Shown here piece after piece: positions 1 through 12,600 of a DNA stretch of 64,000 nt. Source of the DNA: Campylorhamphus procurvoides (Eukaryota > Chordata > Aves > Passeriformes > Dendrocolaptidae). The stretch spans positions 434,573 through 498,572 of the forward strand of contig WBMV01002763.1 of NCBI GenBank assembly GCA_013396655.1, read 5' to 3'. The translations under genes were made by a program, and so were the position numbers. Numbering within the stretch: the first letter of the stretch is position 1; every line of letters begins with the position of its first letter. Below the pieces are notes generated by a model. It was given only the letters and a program-made list of their open reading frames with translations. It was not told where the DNA came from and ran no database searches.

Positions 1-1889
1 GCAGCAAGATCTCAACAGAATAAGAACTTAAACCCCGCTAAAGGACATGAATATCTTCAAGGAACAACCAAGTATCTTTCCCATTTTTTTATTTCTGTTG
101 TCCTTTTTGAGGTCCCAGTGGCATCACGGATTTCCTACGTGCTGAAAGATCTACAAAAAGTCCCATTTCAGCTCACTCTTGTATTTCCAAAAGGATAAGA
201 GGCAGAAGAGATGCAGCATCACTTGTACTGCAATTTACTTACAGTACATAAGACATTTCAAGCAAATTTACTTTCTCATTATACTTGAAATATATAAAAA
301 ACCAGAAAGCCAAGCTATGAGATTGATCCCTTTTTCCTGTTGCACAAACTCACAGGAAAACTCCATTTCTCTCAATTTCTCACCTAATTCCACTTGATGC
401 TGCGGAAATGTGTTGCTGGGGGGAACCACATGAAACTCCACATCCTTTGGTCAAAACGTGAGATAAAGATTATTTTCACTGCCTGTAAGAATACTTGTGG
501 ATATATAAATACTGTATTTTTTGCTTCAGTCATACAAAATACTAATCCATTGATCAGGTGCTAAACAGCAATGACAAAGTTTCATGTTTCCTCTGCAAGA
601 AAATCACAGCTCAAATGACACAGCACATAATGGCATTATGTGGCATTACTTAAGAATATCAGAAAAGGGAATTTTGGGAATGCAGTTTTTCTTCTTTCAT
701 CATTACTAACAGATTTCTTTAAAGCAAAGCATTAGAGAACATTTCCATTCCCTTAATGCAGAGTTAACCATTGGTTTTTTGTGCATTCCAGTCCAAGGAG
801 GGGGTAATAACCGAGCTCATTGGGTGTGTGGGAGGGGGTACAAGGAATGTGCTCAGGGCTGAGCATATTTAAAGGAGGGCTGAGAAGTTTTCTGGTGAAA
901 GGCTCTGTTGATAAATGGTGGTTGGGAGAAGAAAATTGGTTATTCAATGAACAAAGTGGTGTGTAATTTATTTTACTTCATTAGATGCTGAATTCTTCAA
1001 ACACTGCTAGGAATTAGAATGCTTTGAAACTAATTATTGTAAGTACATTTAATCATAGCTTTGAAGTTACTTTCTACACAGCACACTCTTTTTGATTAAA
1101 TTTTATCTTTCTGCCATTCTACTGCAAGTACCCAGTTCAAGGGCAGAAGGGGAGAAAAAAACACCCTATCAAATGTTATAAATAAAAACAACAATAAATT
1201 TTGCTGGTTTTCCTCTGAAGTATTTCCATAATCTCCCATTGCTACAAGTGTACCAGTCCCCACAGAAACTCGAGCACAATTTTGAATAAAATCAAATTAT
1301 CACAAAATTAAACAATTATGTTATTATATATGGTACAAATAATTGCAAGCAGAGAAGTAGAATAGCAGGAGGCACAAAGATGAACTTAAATGCACTTGCA
1401 AGGTGCATGGATTTGTTGAAGCAAAAATGAGAGTTTAATACACTCTCTTTGTACACACAGTACGGGTAATTCAAGCCCTCAGCAACATGATATTTCTCCT
1501 TATCATGATAAATGAAGGCTGAAAGAAGCAATTCTGCTTTGAACTTGCTTCCTGCTTGAAAGGAAATTTTGGTTCAGTGATTTAAGCCAGACAGAGCTCC
1601 ATGAATCTCCTCCCTAATCCTGAGCTTGACTTGGACACAGGTAACTGGAAATTGGATCCCTCTGATGAGAGAATGCAAATGTAGCCTTGCTGATCTCCCC
1701 CATTTCCAGGCACCTCTCCCATCTTGCACTTCAGTGATTTAACTGGATTTTAATTGGTTCTGGACAAAGCTCTAACGGAAGAGAAAAGATAGTTTTATAC
1801 TCTTTTCTCTGAGTATTTTTCCTGTCTTTCCTTTCGTTATGCAAAACACTGATAAAATAGTGCAGGCAATATGCATTACATAAGGTAAG

Positions 1890-2030
1890 TCCCATCCCTG
1901 GAAGTGTCCAAGGCCAGGTTGGATGGGGCTTGGAGCAACCTGGGCTGGTGGGAGGTGTCCCTGCCCATGGCAGGGGTGGAATGAGATGGGCTTTAAGGTC
2001 CCTTCCAATCCAAACCATTCTGTGATTCCA
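1890..2030 (+). mobile_element. CR1 LINE 3' end
   Basis: It contains ccctggaagtgtccaaggcc, ggtgtccctgcccatggcag and the tail cattctgtgattcc, in plus orientation and 5'-truncated as is usual for CR1. Confidence 0.92.
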
Positions 2031-4283
2031 TGTTATCTCACAGACAACTAACACACTGAAGGAGAGAAAAGCACATTTTCATTTCTTAGGGTTAGGAAAT
2101 ATCTTCACAGCTTGTAACAAGAAAATGTAGAATCACTTTATGGTAGAAATTAATGTATTCCATAGCCTAATGTTACAGAATTTTCAGTATTCCCATCGCC
2201 ACAACGTGGGCACTTCGTTGTGTTTGGGAAAGTGAACTGGGTAAGATTCATTTTGTTACTTTACAGAGAAATATGTAGGACCTTGAATGGCCAAAAAAGC
2301 CCCACAGACACAGAAAGACAGAAAAAAATACCCATTGGCTAATTTGTCTTCCTTTTATGACAGGAAATAGTAACAGAGCTATTTATGTGGATCACCAGAA
2401 CTAAATCCAAGAGGAGGGAAGCAGAAAACAGCCAAGCGTGGCCTGGAGTCAGGAGCTTGTGAGTGCAGTCAGAAACTTCTGGAGAAAAAGGAGGTTAAAG
2501 AGGTAAATAAGAAGCAATGTCTTAGTTGATCAAGCAAAGATGTAGCAGTACACAAATAATGAGGTATCACAGGGAAATAGAAGAACATGCAGTGAAGATT
2601 ATCATCAGCACATGGAGAACAAAAGAACGAGAGAACATCCCTTTCTTCTTCAACTCAGAAGCACAACATTCAACAAATAATTGCAGCCTGTCCCCAAAAT
2701 GTCACCAAGTGAAGAAAAAACAAACCCAAACACCCCATGAATGGCACAAAGCAGAGGTTCTTCTTGTTCTTTTGGCTTTCTTTCTTAATGGTATATGCCA
2801 TCTGTTCTGAATTTGTCAGAAACAATGATTAGAGGAGGGATAAAAACCCTCTTTTGTTATCCCCTATCTAAAACTTCAAAGCATCAGGGACAGGGAGTGA
2901 AACACAGCCCTATCAAAGTGAGCATTTATAACTTTTAAGGTTGATATTTATACATTTACAAGGTTTTCCTAGTCATGCTGCTCAGGACTATCCCCAAAGC
3001 AGCACGTCACAGAAACTGCAAATATTTGGAGGCATCTGGTTCTATTTTGTCACAACTCGGGGGTTTCAGTGCACACAGTGTATCAGGAGCTGGGGGAAAA
3101 CAGAAAAACCCCAACATTTTCCCTGCCTGCCTCAACAGAGAAAGATTCATTAGATGGTTTTAGGTGCCATTTCACACACTCACCTGCGGACATTCATTAA
3201 CTTCAAGTGTTGGCCAAGCAGTTCAACTCTGCTTTTTATACATGGAGTTTTCCTTGGAAATATCCCACATCCCTACTCATCCTGGCTTCCCCTCTTAACC
3301 TCTGCCATCGTTTTCAGCCTACCTTTGACCATCCAGGTGTCTAGGATCTGAAATAATGTCTTAATCCATCTTGATAAACCATTATGAGCCTCCCCTATGT
3401 CCATGGAGCCAATCCCAGCCGGCTCCAGGACGGACCTGCTGCTGGAAAGGGCTGAGCCCATCAGTGACAGGAGGGGGAATACTTTTATGTATTAACTGTC
3501 AGAATAAAATGCAAGAGAAAAGTCTCTGCTGTGAATATGAAAACCCAATTGCTATGTAAAGAGTAATTTGTTGTGGGTCATATAATTAGTAGTATTATTT
3601 TAACAAGGTTCTAATTCTTAAGCCTTTGATACTGTTAAGTTCTAAAATAGTAATAGAACTCTTTTATTGTGTCCATGCTTTGCTTTGAAAGCAGCAATGT
3701 TAATGCAACTTATACCAGTTATACACGTTTGCATTATATAGGTTTCTGAATTGTCCCATTTGTTCCTCCATCTTCTTTAGATTTCACAAAGCCAACTCAG
3801 ATGTATCAGTTTTAGATCACTTAACTGCAGCAATTACATATTTCTAAAGCACAGTCAGGTTTCACACAAAACAGAATTTAGAGAATTTATGGTTATGCCT
3901 AGACACTATTTTTTAAAGCTTCTATAACTGTGTGCTCTTCACTTTGCTTTGTTTCTTTGTATTATTGTGCAGGAAAACAGGACAAGCTTTAACTGGAGTC
4001 TTGCGATCACAGAAGTGTGACCTTGTTATTTAAACATTTCTACACTGCATTAAAAAAAATGCAGATAGAGCTGTAACAACACAAATGTGTAACCTCGGTG
4101 ACAATGAACTACCAGGGTCCTGAAACAATTCCAGAGACAAAGAGGAAGGGAACAGCAGGAAGCTGCACTCTTATGGCTTGTCACCTATAGCCAAATATAT
4201 GACAATATATAAGCAACACAAAAAGGGCTTTAACAGTTGGGGTAATTGTGAATGTGCATATGTCAATGTGTGTAAAAAAATAC

Positions 4284-4375
4284 AAAGAAGGAGAAGGAGA
4301 AGAAAGAAGAAGAAGAAGAAGAAAGAGGAAGAGGGAGAAGGAGAAGGAGAAGGAGAAAGAGAAGGAGAAGAAAAA
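4284..4375 (+). repeat. 92-nt pure-purine tract (GAA/GGA-rich)
   Basis: Every base from 4284 to 4375 is A or G, built from gaa and gga triplets with partial mirror symmetry. The opposite strand is pure pyrimidine. Low-complexity frames on both strands across it are artefacts. Confidence 0.97.
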
Positions 4376-4377
4376 TG

Positions 4378-4408
4378 GTAATAATGGCAATAATAATAAT
4401 AATAGTAG
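4378..4408 (+). repeat. (AAT)n microsatellite
   Basis: An interrupted run of taa/aat triplets (aataatggcaataataataa, then taatag) follows the purine tract after a 2-bp break. Confidence 0.9.
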
Positions 4409-5597
4409 AAATACTTCCCTTCACACATTCAAAATTTTCTAAAATATTCCAATCTGAGTTTGCTTCTAAATTCCTTATTAATTACAAGATTTCCTTCAAA
4501 ATTTGCAGATTCTAAGTCATCACATTACTTATATTAATCACTACTGCTGTATGCAGAGGTTTAACTTCCCACCATAATTCTAACTGGACTGCTCATCTGT
4601 TTCACTAATCTTGCAGAGAATTGCTAATACATGAATAAAAGTAGTAGAAAAGACTTCTAGTGGAAAAAAAATACAGACAGAAAAAGGGTGAGCACTTAAA
4701 ATATTTAAACTCTTATTAAAGTAGGAATTCACAGTTCATTTAGAAAAAAAATGTTAATCTATGGTGTAATTTGATTTAAAATCTGTACAAGATGGCATCA
4801 TGTAGAGATGTCTGGGCAAAACTCCCCGTTAGGAAGTTTGCCAGGTCAGTCTTTTACTCACATTGGAAAGAAAACCACCTTTAAAACATTAAATAGGGCA
4901 GTAGGGTTTAGTCTCACATTCACTTCCTAACTGTGACCTTCATGAAAGACTTGGCAGTCTCAGTCACACAGCTCATCCAGGAGACCCACTGAAGGTCAGC
5001 ACTCAATTGCTCTGATTACATTCAAAACATCAAATCAGATTTTCTCCGTGCATTCTCTTGTACTTTCATAATCTAAATTCTCTTTGGTAATTAAAGAATA
5101 GGAAAATGTTTTAAGAGACACATTATCCTACAGTGACCACTCCAGGTAGTTCACAATATGGCTTATTTTATAACAGTGATGTTCTGACTCACAATGTAAT
5201 GACAAGAGGGAAGATGAGAAAAACAACCAGCAAAAAAACTATAAAACTATTCATCCTGCTCCTGATTTATCTTCTGAGAGATGGCAAACTGACCGTGGCC
5301 AGGCACCTACAGTGAATTGTTTCAGGGATAATTTGGAATCTGATTAAAGAATAAGAGATTTGTGAGGAATTAGAAGCAACACATTTAAAATGTCGAGTTC
5401 CATTAGGACTTTACACAATCTTATCTCACTCCAGCAGTGCAAAAGAAGGGACTGCAAGTATGAAACAGTGTTCAAACCTACAGATGTGTCCAGTGTCCAT
5501 CCTTAGTGCTCCCATGGAAGTTGCACTCACAGCAATCTCAAGGACCAGGATCCTCAACAGGACCAAGATAAGGTGGAATCACCTTATTACCACTCAA

Positions 5598-5843
5598 AGA
5601 GTCATGGAGTGGTTTGGGTTGGAAGGGACCTTAAAGCCCATCCAGTTCCACCCCCTGCCATGGGCAGGGACACCTTCCACCAGCCCAGGGTGCTCCAAGC
5701 CCTGTCCAACCTGACCTTGGACACTCCCAGGGATCCAGGGGCAGTCACAGCTTCTCTGCCCAGCCTGTGCCAGGGCCTCACGACCCTCACAGGGAAGGAT
5801 CCCTTCCCAATATCCCATCTAAATTCACCCTCTTTCAGTTCAC
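5598..5843 (-). mobile_element. CR1 LINE 3' end
   Basis: It is reversed: it starts with the tail (gtcatggagtggtttgggtt), then accccctgccatgggcaggg and ccaacctgaccttggacact, and fades near 5.84 kb. Confidence 0.92.
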
Positions 5844-8764
5844 TGAACCAGCAGTCTAGTGGTTAAGTCCAAAAAAATCCAACCCTTGCAAAACATGAAT
5901 AACACTCACTCATGTCACTAACATTTTAAATTACTCTGGTCAATTGTGATAGCATAATTGTGCAACAAGTACCATCATTTATGAAGAGTAATGAGAGGTT
6001 TTCATTCTAATACCTAATTGTAACTGTGTAAGGATAATCCATACAGGGTGAGACCAAAACGCAGACACTGAGCCAAGAAGAAAAGTCCAATTTGTCTGCC
6101 ACGCTCATCAAAAAGAAATCAAAGTGAAAAAGATCAAGATCACCTGGTAAGAGCAGGTGTTTTATGATAGGTCTTATCTAGGTGGGTTTTGAGATATTTT
6201 CTTCCAAAAAGGGAAAAATCAAAATTAAGCCAAATGCTCCTGCTCATTCTCTTTATCATTATTTATACTGATCTATGCTTTTTCAACTTTCACATGTAGG
6301 GATAAAACCCACACCTTTCACTGCAGAGAATCAACACTCTGAAGATTGATGAGAGCCTGATATTTCTACAGAAAACATCCAAAATACTTCCCATACCAAA
6401 CATTAAAACGCCGTCTACAATGCCCTCCCAGGAACAGATGGGCTCTTTGTAGCACAGGAGAAAGGGAGGGAAGGAAATTAATTACATCAAAGCACAAACC
6501 ATGGTGTTCACTGATTGGCAGAGCCCAGGATACATCCACATCCCTCCTGCTGAGTTCTAAAATATTCAGGATTTTTCAGGACAGGTTTGCCATTATTTCT
6601 GGGAAATGTTTCTACGGGGAAAAAGAGGCACAGGGAACTTCTGGTCTTTTGCTAACAACAGTTTTCATGCACAAAGAACATGCTGGTGTTTCAGTCTGAC
6701 CCAGTGGCTGACATCTAACACCCAGCTGTAACCATTTTAAGTACATCTTCTAATAATTCATATATTAAACATCAGTTATTTAAAGGGACTAATTTACTTA
6801 CCCCTCATTTTTAGGACTAATGTTAAATAAAAGAAAAAATGCCAGTGTGTCATTTTGTAGGCTCTGCAGTTTAGACTCCAAACACATCCCAGCTGGTGAT
6901 GGCTCTTCTGCTTCCAGGAGCTCCATCCACAGCAGCACCTGAGCTGCACATCCACTAAAACCCACCTGTGCATCCTAAAAATTGCTGCCATGATTCCACA
7001 CAAGGCAACTTCAGGAATGGCAGCTTTTATTGCATCCTTTGCAAAGTCCTATCACTCAAAATGCACCCGGTTTTTATGTTATTCAGAGCTGGTTTGGGTG
7101 AGTCTCTCTCAGAGCTCTCCTCATCTCCACTGCCTCTTTGGTCTCCTTTTTGGTCACCTCATGGGCACACATTTCCTAGTCTTCCCAAGGTGGAACAGTC
7201 CATGGGACCTTCAGAAGAGACTCAAACCCACCTAAAATGGACTACAGGTCAAATGTCTCCCAAACAGGGAAATTCAGTGGTGCCCAGTGTGTTTGGACCA
7301 AGTGCCACTTGGGGAAGAAATGCCCTGTGACATGGCACGTGGGGATGGAGAATGCAGGTGTCTGTGGCACGAGGAATTCAGTCCTTGGCAAATGCAAACC
7401 ACCTTGAGAATGCTTAAAAAAGACCTCAGGCAAGAGACAGGTCAGCACAGTAGTATGAAAAAATAACATTTTCAGAGCCCTGACATTATTTGACAATTTA
7501 GGAACCATCTGATTTCATTTCTAGGGCTGCCTTAAAGTACTCTCAAACTTAATTGGTAAAGGAAATGCAACAAAAGAATTTCAGGGTTATTGTGATACTT
7601 CTTGTGCTGAAGATCTCCCCATACAGGATTATCAACCACTCAAAGACACAAAAAGTAACAGTGATTTAAAATTAAATGTTTTAATATGTTGGGTCTTATC
7701 TACTATAATAACAAAACCTGATTTGTTTGTCCAAAGTTCTTTTTCTTTTGAAAAGCACGGCTTGGAAATACAAAATAACACCAGGTCCCTCTCCAGGCTT
7801 TCATACTGTGCTGTCAGACTATTCATAAACTGTACTAGAAGTAAATTATAATGCTTTAAAAATAGTTTAAGTCTAGAATTTTGTCTGTTTAACACAGACC
7901 CTGTTCCAGAACAAACAGCCCATGACAGCTTTTTTTTTCTTCAGGTTTTAACTCTACCTTATTAATGAGAAAACTTCAATTAATTGGAAAGTCAAACTTC
8001 CCACTTCTCTGGCTTTAACTATTGCCTTTCTAATTAAGTTCTAGACTTTCACAACATTTCTATCCGCATTACTTAAAATGATGCCTGTGATTGGACAAGT
8101 GTCTTTCTTAATATATCATATGAGATATCTCATAGTTTGACAATATTTAACAAGAAAAGACCTGCCCATTTCTGCAAATCCCCTGTTGTCCCAAACCCCT
8201 TGATTAGACAAAATGCTTCTGAGAAAGCCAGTGATCTAATTAGCCTGTTGGATCATTCAAAATAAAATTAAGTCTCCAAAATTATTAAATCACCATGTGC
8301 TTTTCCACCACATTAACTGGCTGCAAGTGGAGAAAAGCTGAATACTTTTGAGCTCACAAAAACAATGACAAATCCATGGCTCTACACCAGTTTGCCCAAG
8401 TTTAAACACCAGGGACAACTCGTGATGAGTGGTCCAGACCCTATTTAAGGCAATGGGTGGAAGAGGATCCCTGTCACACATGGATTGGGGACAGACTGAA
8501 GCAGGGACACCTCTCCCCTCAGCTTTTCACTCTTCCACCTCACAAGGGGGCCAGCAAAGCCTTCAGAAAACCTTCCTCTTTGCCCCTCGCTCCTGTCTGC
8601 TCTTCTGATGTCACTCTTCCTCTGATGGAGTTGTCTTCATCTCGTTAACACTTTAATATATAATTATTTTTTAAAGCAGAGCCCGAGTCTTTACCCTGTT
8701 CACAAAGCATCATGAGTGTGGCACCTTACTGAGTGTTTATTGCCGCTGAGCTCTCTCCACTGAT

Positions 8765-9030
8765 AAAATCCTTAAGGCTGGGAAAGACTTCCAAGCTCAT
8801 CAAGTCCAAGCTTTGATAGAACATCCCCCTGCTCACTGAACCATCACAGCAAGTACGAGGTCTTGTGTTCTGGTCACTTCCAGGGATGGGGACTCATCAC
8901 TTCCCTGGGAAGCCTCTTCCAGTGCTTAACCACTCTGAATTTCAGTGAAGAAATTCTTCCAAATACCCAACCTGCCCCTCTCCTGGCACAACATGAGGCT
9001 GTTTCCCCTTGAGCTCTCAACTCCACCTCT
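8765..9030 (-). mobile_element. CR1 LINE 3' end, older subfamily
   Basis: Reversed CR1 with taaggctgggaaagacttcc, gctcatcaagtccaagc, cttccctgggaagcctcttc and gtgaagaaattcttccaaat. It is more diverged than the gccatgggcaggg type. Confidence 0.85.
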
Positions 9031-9224
9031 CCATGGATGCCTGAAACTCAAGGCACTGCATCACACAGTCACTCCCAGAGAGTTTTCATCCCTTGACCCC
9101 ACCTGCTTAGCAACCACAGAACATCCTCTGAAACTCCATTCACACCATGAAATATCTCCTTTTTTTTTAACAAAAGGTGGATAAAGGATGGTCTGTTTCA
9201 CACAATCCCGTTTTGTTCTTCCAT

Positions 9225-9390
9225 ATTAAAATTCTGTTGGGCTCCCTCCTACTCACAATTAATCTCATTATTCTTCAATTAATTTGGGAAGGCCAGCAAC
9301 TCATTTTACACACTGCCGTAATTATTTCTATAATGCCAGCAAAAGCAAATTACCTTAATACATTACAAATTAACATATGATGGCTCACAA
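9225..9390. promoter_or_regulatory. Candidate conserved noncoding element
   Basis: ATTA/TAAT-rich but complex sequence (cacaattaatctcattattc and actgccgtaattatttc) with no repeat similarity. It is a candidate by texture only. Confidence 0.2.
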
Positions 9391-9689
9391 TAAGGGTTTT
9401 TCCTCTGAAAAGGTACAAATGGATTAAGGAAATGTAAGGAACACACCTGACACTGCAAATGAATCCAGGTGAAATATAGAGAATGTGTGTCAAGTCCACA
9501 GACATATTTTCCCCATCATCATACCCCATTAAAGCTGTAACTTTATTCCTCTTTCTCATTTTTTCCCAGGCATCCACTTCTCATTTGGATCCCATGTTTG
9601 TTGTTAAAATGATGGCAGCAATGTTTTAAAGAAACAGCCTAAAATTAAGGCATTGTGCTTACTGCTGCAAGATTTTAATCCCTTCCTCA

Positions 9690-9930
9690 ACATCCTTTCC
9701 CGGCATTACAATGAAACCTCTAGAAAACCTCATTTCAAGAGTAATTAGCAAGTTGTGTTGCAACCAATTAAACTGGCCTGCTCTGATGTGTCAATATTAC
9801 AATATAATTGAGCTGCAGCTCTTAGCCAAAGGTCACTCAAAGACAATAAACTGTGTGACACCAGCATCAACTTGTCCTGTTTTATTTCCGTGCTGCTCTT
9901 GGAGGCTGCGAGTAACAAAGCGGATCCCCT
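9690..9930. promoter_or_regulatory. Candidate conserved noncoding element
   Basis: A complex block with CpGs near its right side (gaggctgcgagtaacaaagc) and motifs such as caattaaactggcctgc. It lies between unique sequence and a simple repeat. Candidate by texture only. Confidence 0.2.
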
Positions 9931-9964
9931 CTCACCACTCTAGTCTAGGACAATTTTCTTTAAT

Positions 9965-9986
9965 TTAAAAAAATAAATAAATAAAT
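9965..9986 (+). repeat. A-rich (AAAT)n simple repeat
   Basis: The sequence aaaaaaataaataaataaat is a short simple repeat about 25 bp before a CR1 copy. Confidence 0.85.
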
Positions 9987-10012
9987 TGCCAAAATGTTTG
10001 GTTGAAAACAAA

Positions 10013-10190
10013 GCTCCTGGAACAGGCTGCCCAGGGAAGATGCTGAGTGATCATCCCTGGAAGTCTTCAAAAAAAACAAGTAAATGTGGCATTTCATGGT
10101 ATGACTTAGTGGACATGGTAGTATTTAATTAAGGTTGGATTTCATGATCTTGGAGGTCTTTTCCAGCTTTGAAGGGTCTATGATTCTGTA
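10013..10190 (+). mobile_element. CR1 LINE 3' end, diverged
   Basis: Contains ctggaacaggctgcccaggg, gatcatccctggaagtcttc and the tail gaagggtctatgattctgta in plus orientation, with an internal A-rich patch. Confidence 0.85.
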
Positions 10191-11659
10191 TAGATTTGGA
10201 TTTGACCTCATTCTTTTCAGCTCTGAGAAGATGCAAAGCATTCCTCAAACCATCCACCTAAATTTAACACATTCTACTGCATATTATCCAGCTTAATAAG
10301 AGCTCTGCCTCCACATTTTTTTAAATCAACTTATTAAACAGCACTAAGTTTCTAAACATTACATGAAAAACTACAGGTTAAAAAGATAATCATATACACA
10401 TTGTAGGACAAGGGTATTCTTTCTTGAAGAATGAAGTGATGAAGCTAAATATATATTTGAGGGCTTGGCATCTTTTGAGAGATGGGTAGATGCAGCAGCT
10501 CAGGTTCTGAACAAAGAAAATGGTCAGTTATTCAGCAAAGAGGGAAGGGAGAGACCATTATTTTGAAGCTGGAGCAGTAATCAATAAATTAGGAGATCTA
10601 AAATAGGATAATCAGGTTGGACATTTAAAACGAACAACAATAATTACTACTGCATACAGTATCTAATTAATTTCAGAAACTCATTGTTGCAGGGAAGCTC
10701 AAACATATGAGTGGGTTCAATAAGTCCTGAGCAAGAAGAGTGGATTACAGGCCCACAGATGGCTATTAAAACAGCAATTCAGATGCTAATTTCAACTCAG
10801 GAAGTTCCTAAATCACAGCTTGTGGAAGCCTGGAAGATACAGCAGGGAAAAGCTCAGCCCCCACTCTCCATGCTCTCTGTACTCTTTATTCAACAGCTCT
10901 TACTGGAAAATACCAACACCAGAACAGGGAGCTGAAGATCTTCTGGTCTGACCCAGCTGTGTCCTGGCCTGATTTAATCCTTGCATGGTTCTCTCTCTTT
11001 AAAACAAACCTGCTTGTTTGGCTTTTGTTCTTTTGTTTTTACCTTTGGAGTTGGCAGATGAGCAAATATTTTCTGCTTCCTTTGACAGGTGGATACAAAC
11101 CTCAGTATTTCCCAAATATTTTCAAGCACAGGCTTGTTTACCTCTGTGGGACAGTCCTGGCTGATGTGGTGCTGTGTGTATGCAAGTTAACAGGTTTTAT
11201 CGTTTTCAAAGTATAACTTTTAAGTTCTTAAGCAGGAACTAGGGTTTCGACAGTAAGTGTCACCTACACACAACACAGAAAGTTACCAGCAATTAAGTCT
11301 TTTCTTGGAGGTTGAAGTGGGCTTGTTACACATTTCTTCCATGAATAAAAGTATAAAGTTATTCTAAATAAAAAAAAATCCACTGGCGTTTTCCACTCTA
11401 ATTGTCCTTTCCTCAAGCCTGTATTATTTTACCAGCTCTGACATTAATTTCACTGTGACTTTTATTTCTATCACTTTTACATTGATTGTGCAGTAGTACA
11501 ATGTTGGCCAAATTACAAAAAAATACTCTATTACTAAAAAAATTCCATCACCACCACTTCAACCTATAAATAAATAAATAATGCTGTATCAAACACAAGT
11601 GGTCAGTAATGACTTTTCAGTCTGTGCGAGAGAATTCTATTACCCTCCAATCATATCCC

Positions 11660-12600
11660 AACTCATTTTCATGTTATTTCTGGGCTGAATGTTGGGTAGC
11701 CTGGACACAGCACTCGAGGTGTGACCTCTCCAGTGCCCAGCACAGGGGGATGGTCACTGTCCTGGTCCTGCTGGCCACGCTATTCCTGATCCAGGCCAGG
11801 ATGTCATTGGCCTTCTTGGCCACCTGGGCACACCTGGGCTCATCTTCACTCACTGCTGACCAGCACCCTCAGGTCCTTTTCCTCTGGATCATTTTCCAGC
11901 CACTCATCTCCAGCCCGGAGCTCTCATGAGGTTGCTGTGGCCAAAGTGCAGGACCTGGCACTTTGTCTTGTTGAACCTCATGCTGTTGGTCTCAGCCCAT
12001 CTCTCCAGCCTATCCTGATCCCTCTGCAGAGCCCTCCTGCCCTCCAGCACATCAAGACTCCCACCCCGCTTGGTGCCATCCATGAATTTACCAAGGCTAG
12101 ACTCAATCCCCTCATCCAGGTCATCAATAAAGACATTAAACAGAACTGGGCTCAGCACTGAGCCCTGGGGACACCACCAGTGCCCGGATGCCACCAGGAT
12201 GCAGCTCCAATCCCCACCACTCCCTGGGCTCAGCCATCAGGAGTTCCTAACCCAGAAGAGTGTTCCTCTCCAAGCCATGGGCTGCCAGCTTTGCCAGGAG
12301 TGTGCCATGGGAGATGGTGGCAAAGGCTTTGCTGAAGTCCAGGGAGACACATCCACAGCCTTTCCCCCATCCACCAGGTGGGTCACCTGGTCATAAAAGG
12401 ACATCAGGTTGGTCAGAACCTGCCTTTCCTAAATCTGTGCTGGTTGTGGTCGCTCCTGATGATCTGCTCCATAACCTTCCGAGGCTTGTAGTTCCCTGGA
12501 TTCTCCTTCCAACCCTTGTTGTGGACCAGTGTCACACTGGCCAACCCCATTAAAGCTGGCAGTGGCCAAGAACATCCCACAAGGTCACGATTATACTGTG
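11660..12600 (-). pseudogene. CR1 LINE ORF2 fragment (reverse transcriptase), inactive
   Basis: On the minus strand, frames broken by frameshifts and stops encode CR1 pol motifs in order. These are ENPGNYKPRKVMEQII near 12.48 kb, a degraded segment, then [20 protein letters not shown] at about 12.17 kb, [31 protein letters not shown] and [12 protein letters not shown] near 11.93 kb. The sequence continues through a segment corresponding to the SQQ..VAKKAN..LA region to about 11.7 kb. The catalytic F/Y-A-D-D box is changed to FMDG, so the copy cannot be active. The extreme ends are estimated. Confidence 0.88.

Noticed and set aside
4171..4442. Lys/Glu/Arg-rich and Phe/Leu/Ser-rich frames on both strands
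   Set aside because: They are direct translations of the polypurine microsatellite.
11904..12194. Pol-like frame as a possible host gene
   Set aside because: It belongs to a CR1 LINE fragment with frameshifts on both sides and a mutated catalytic box.
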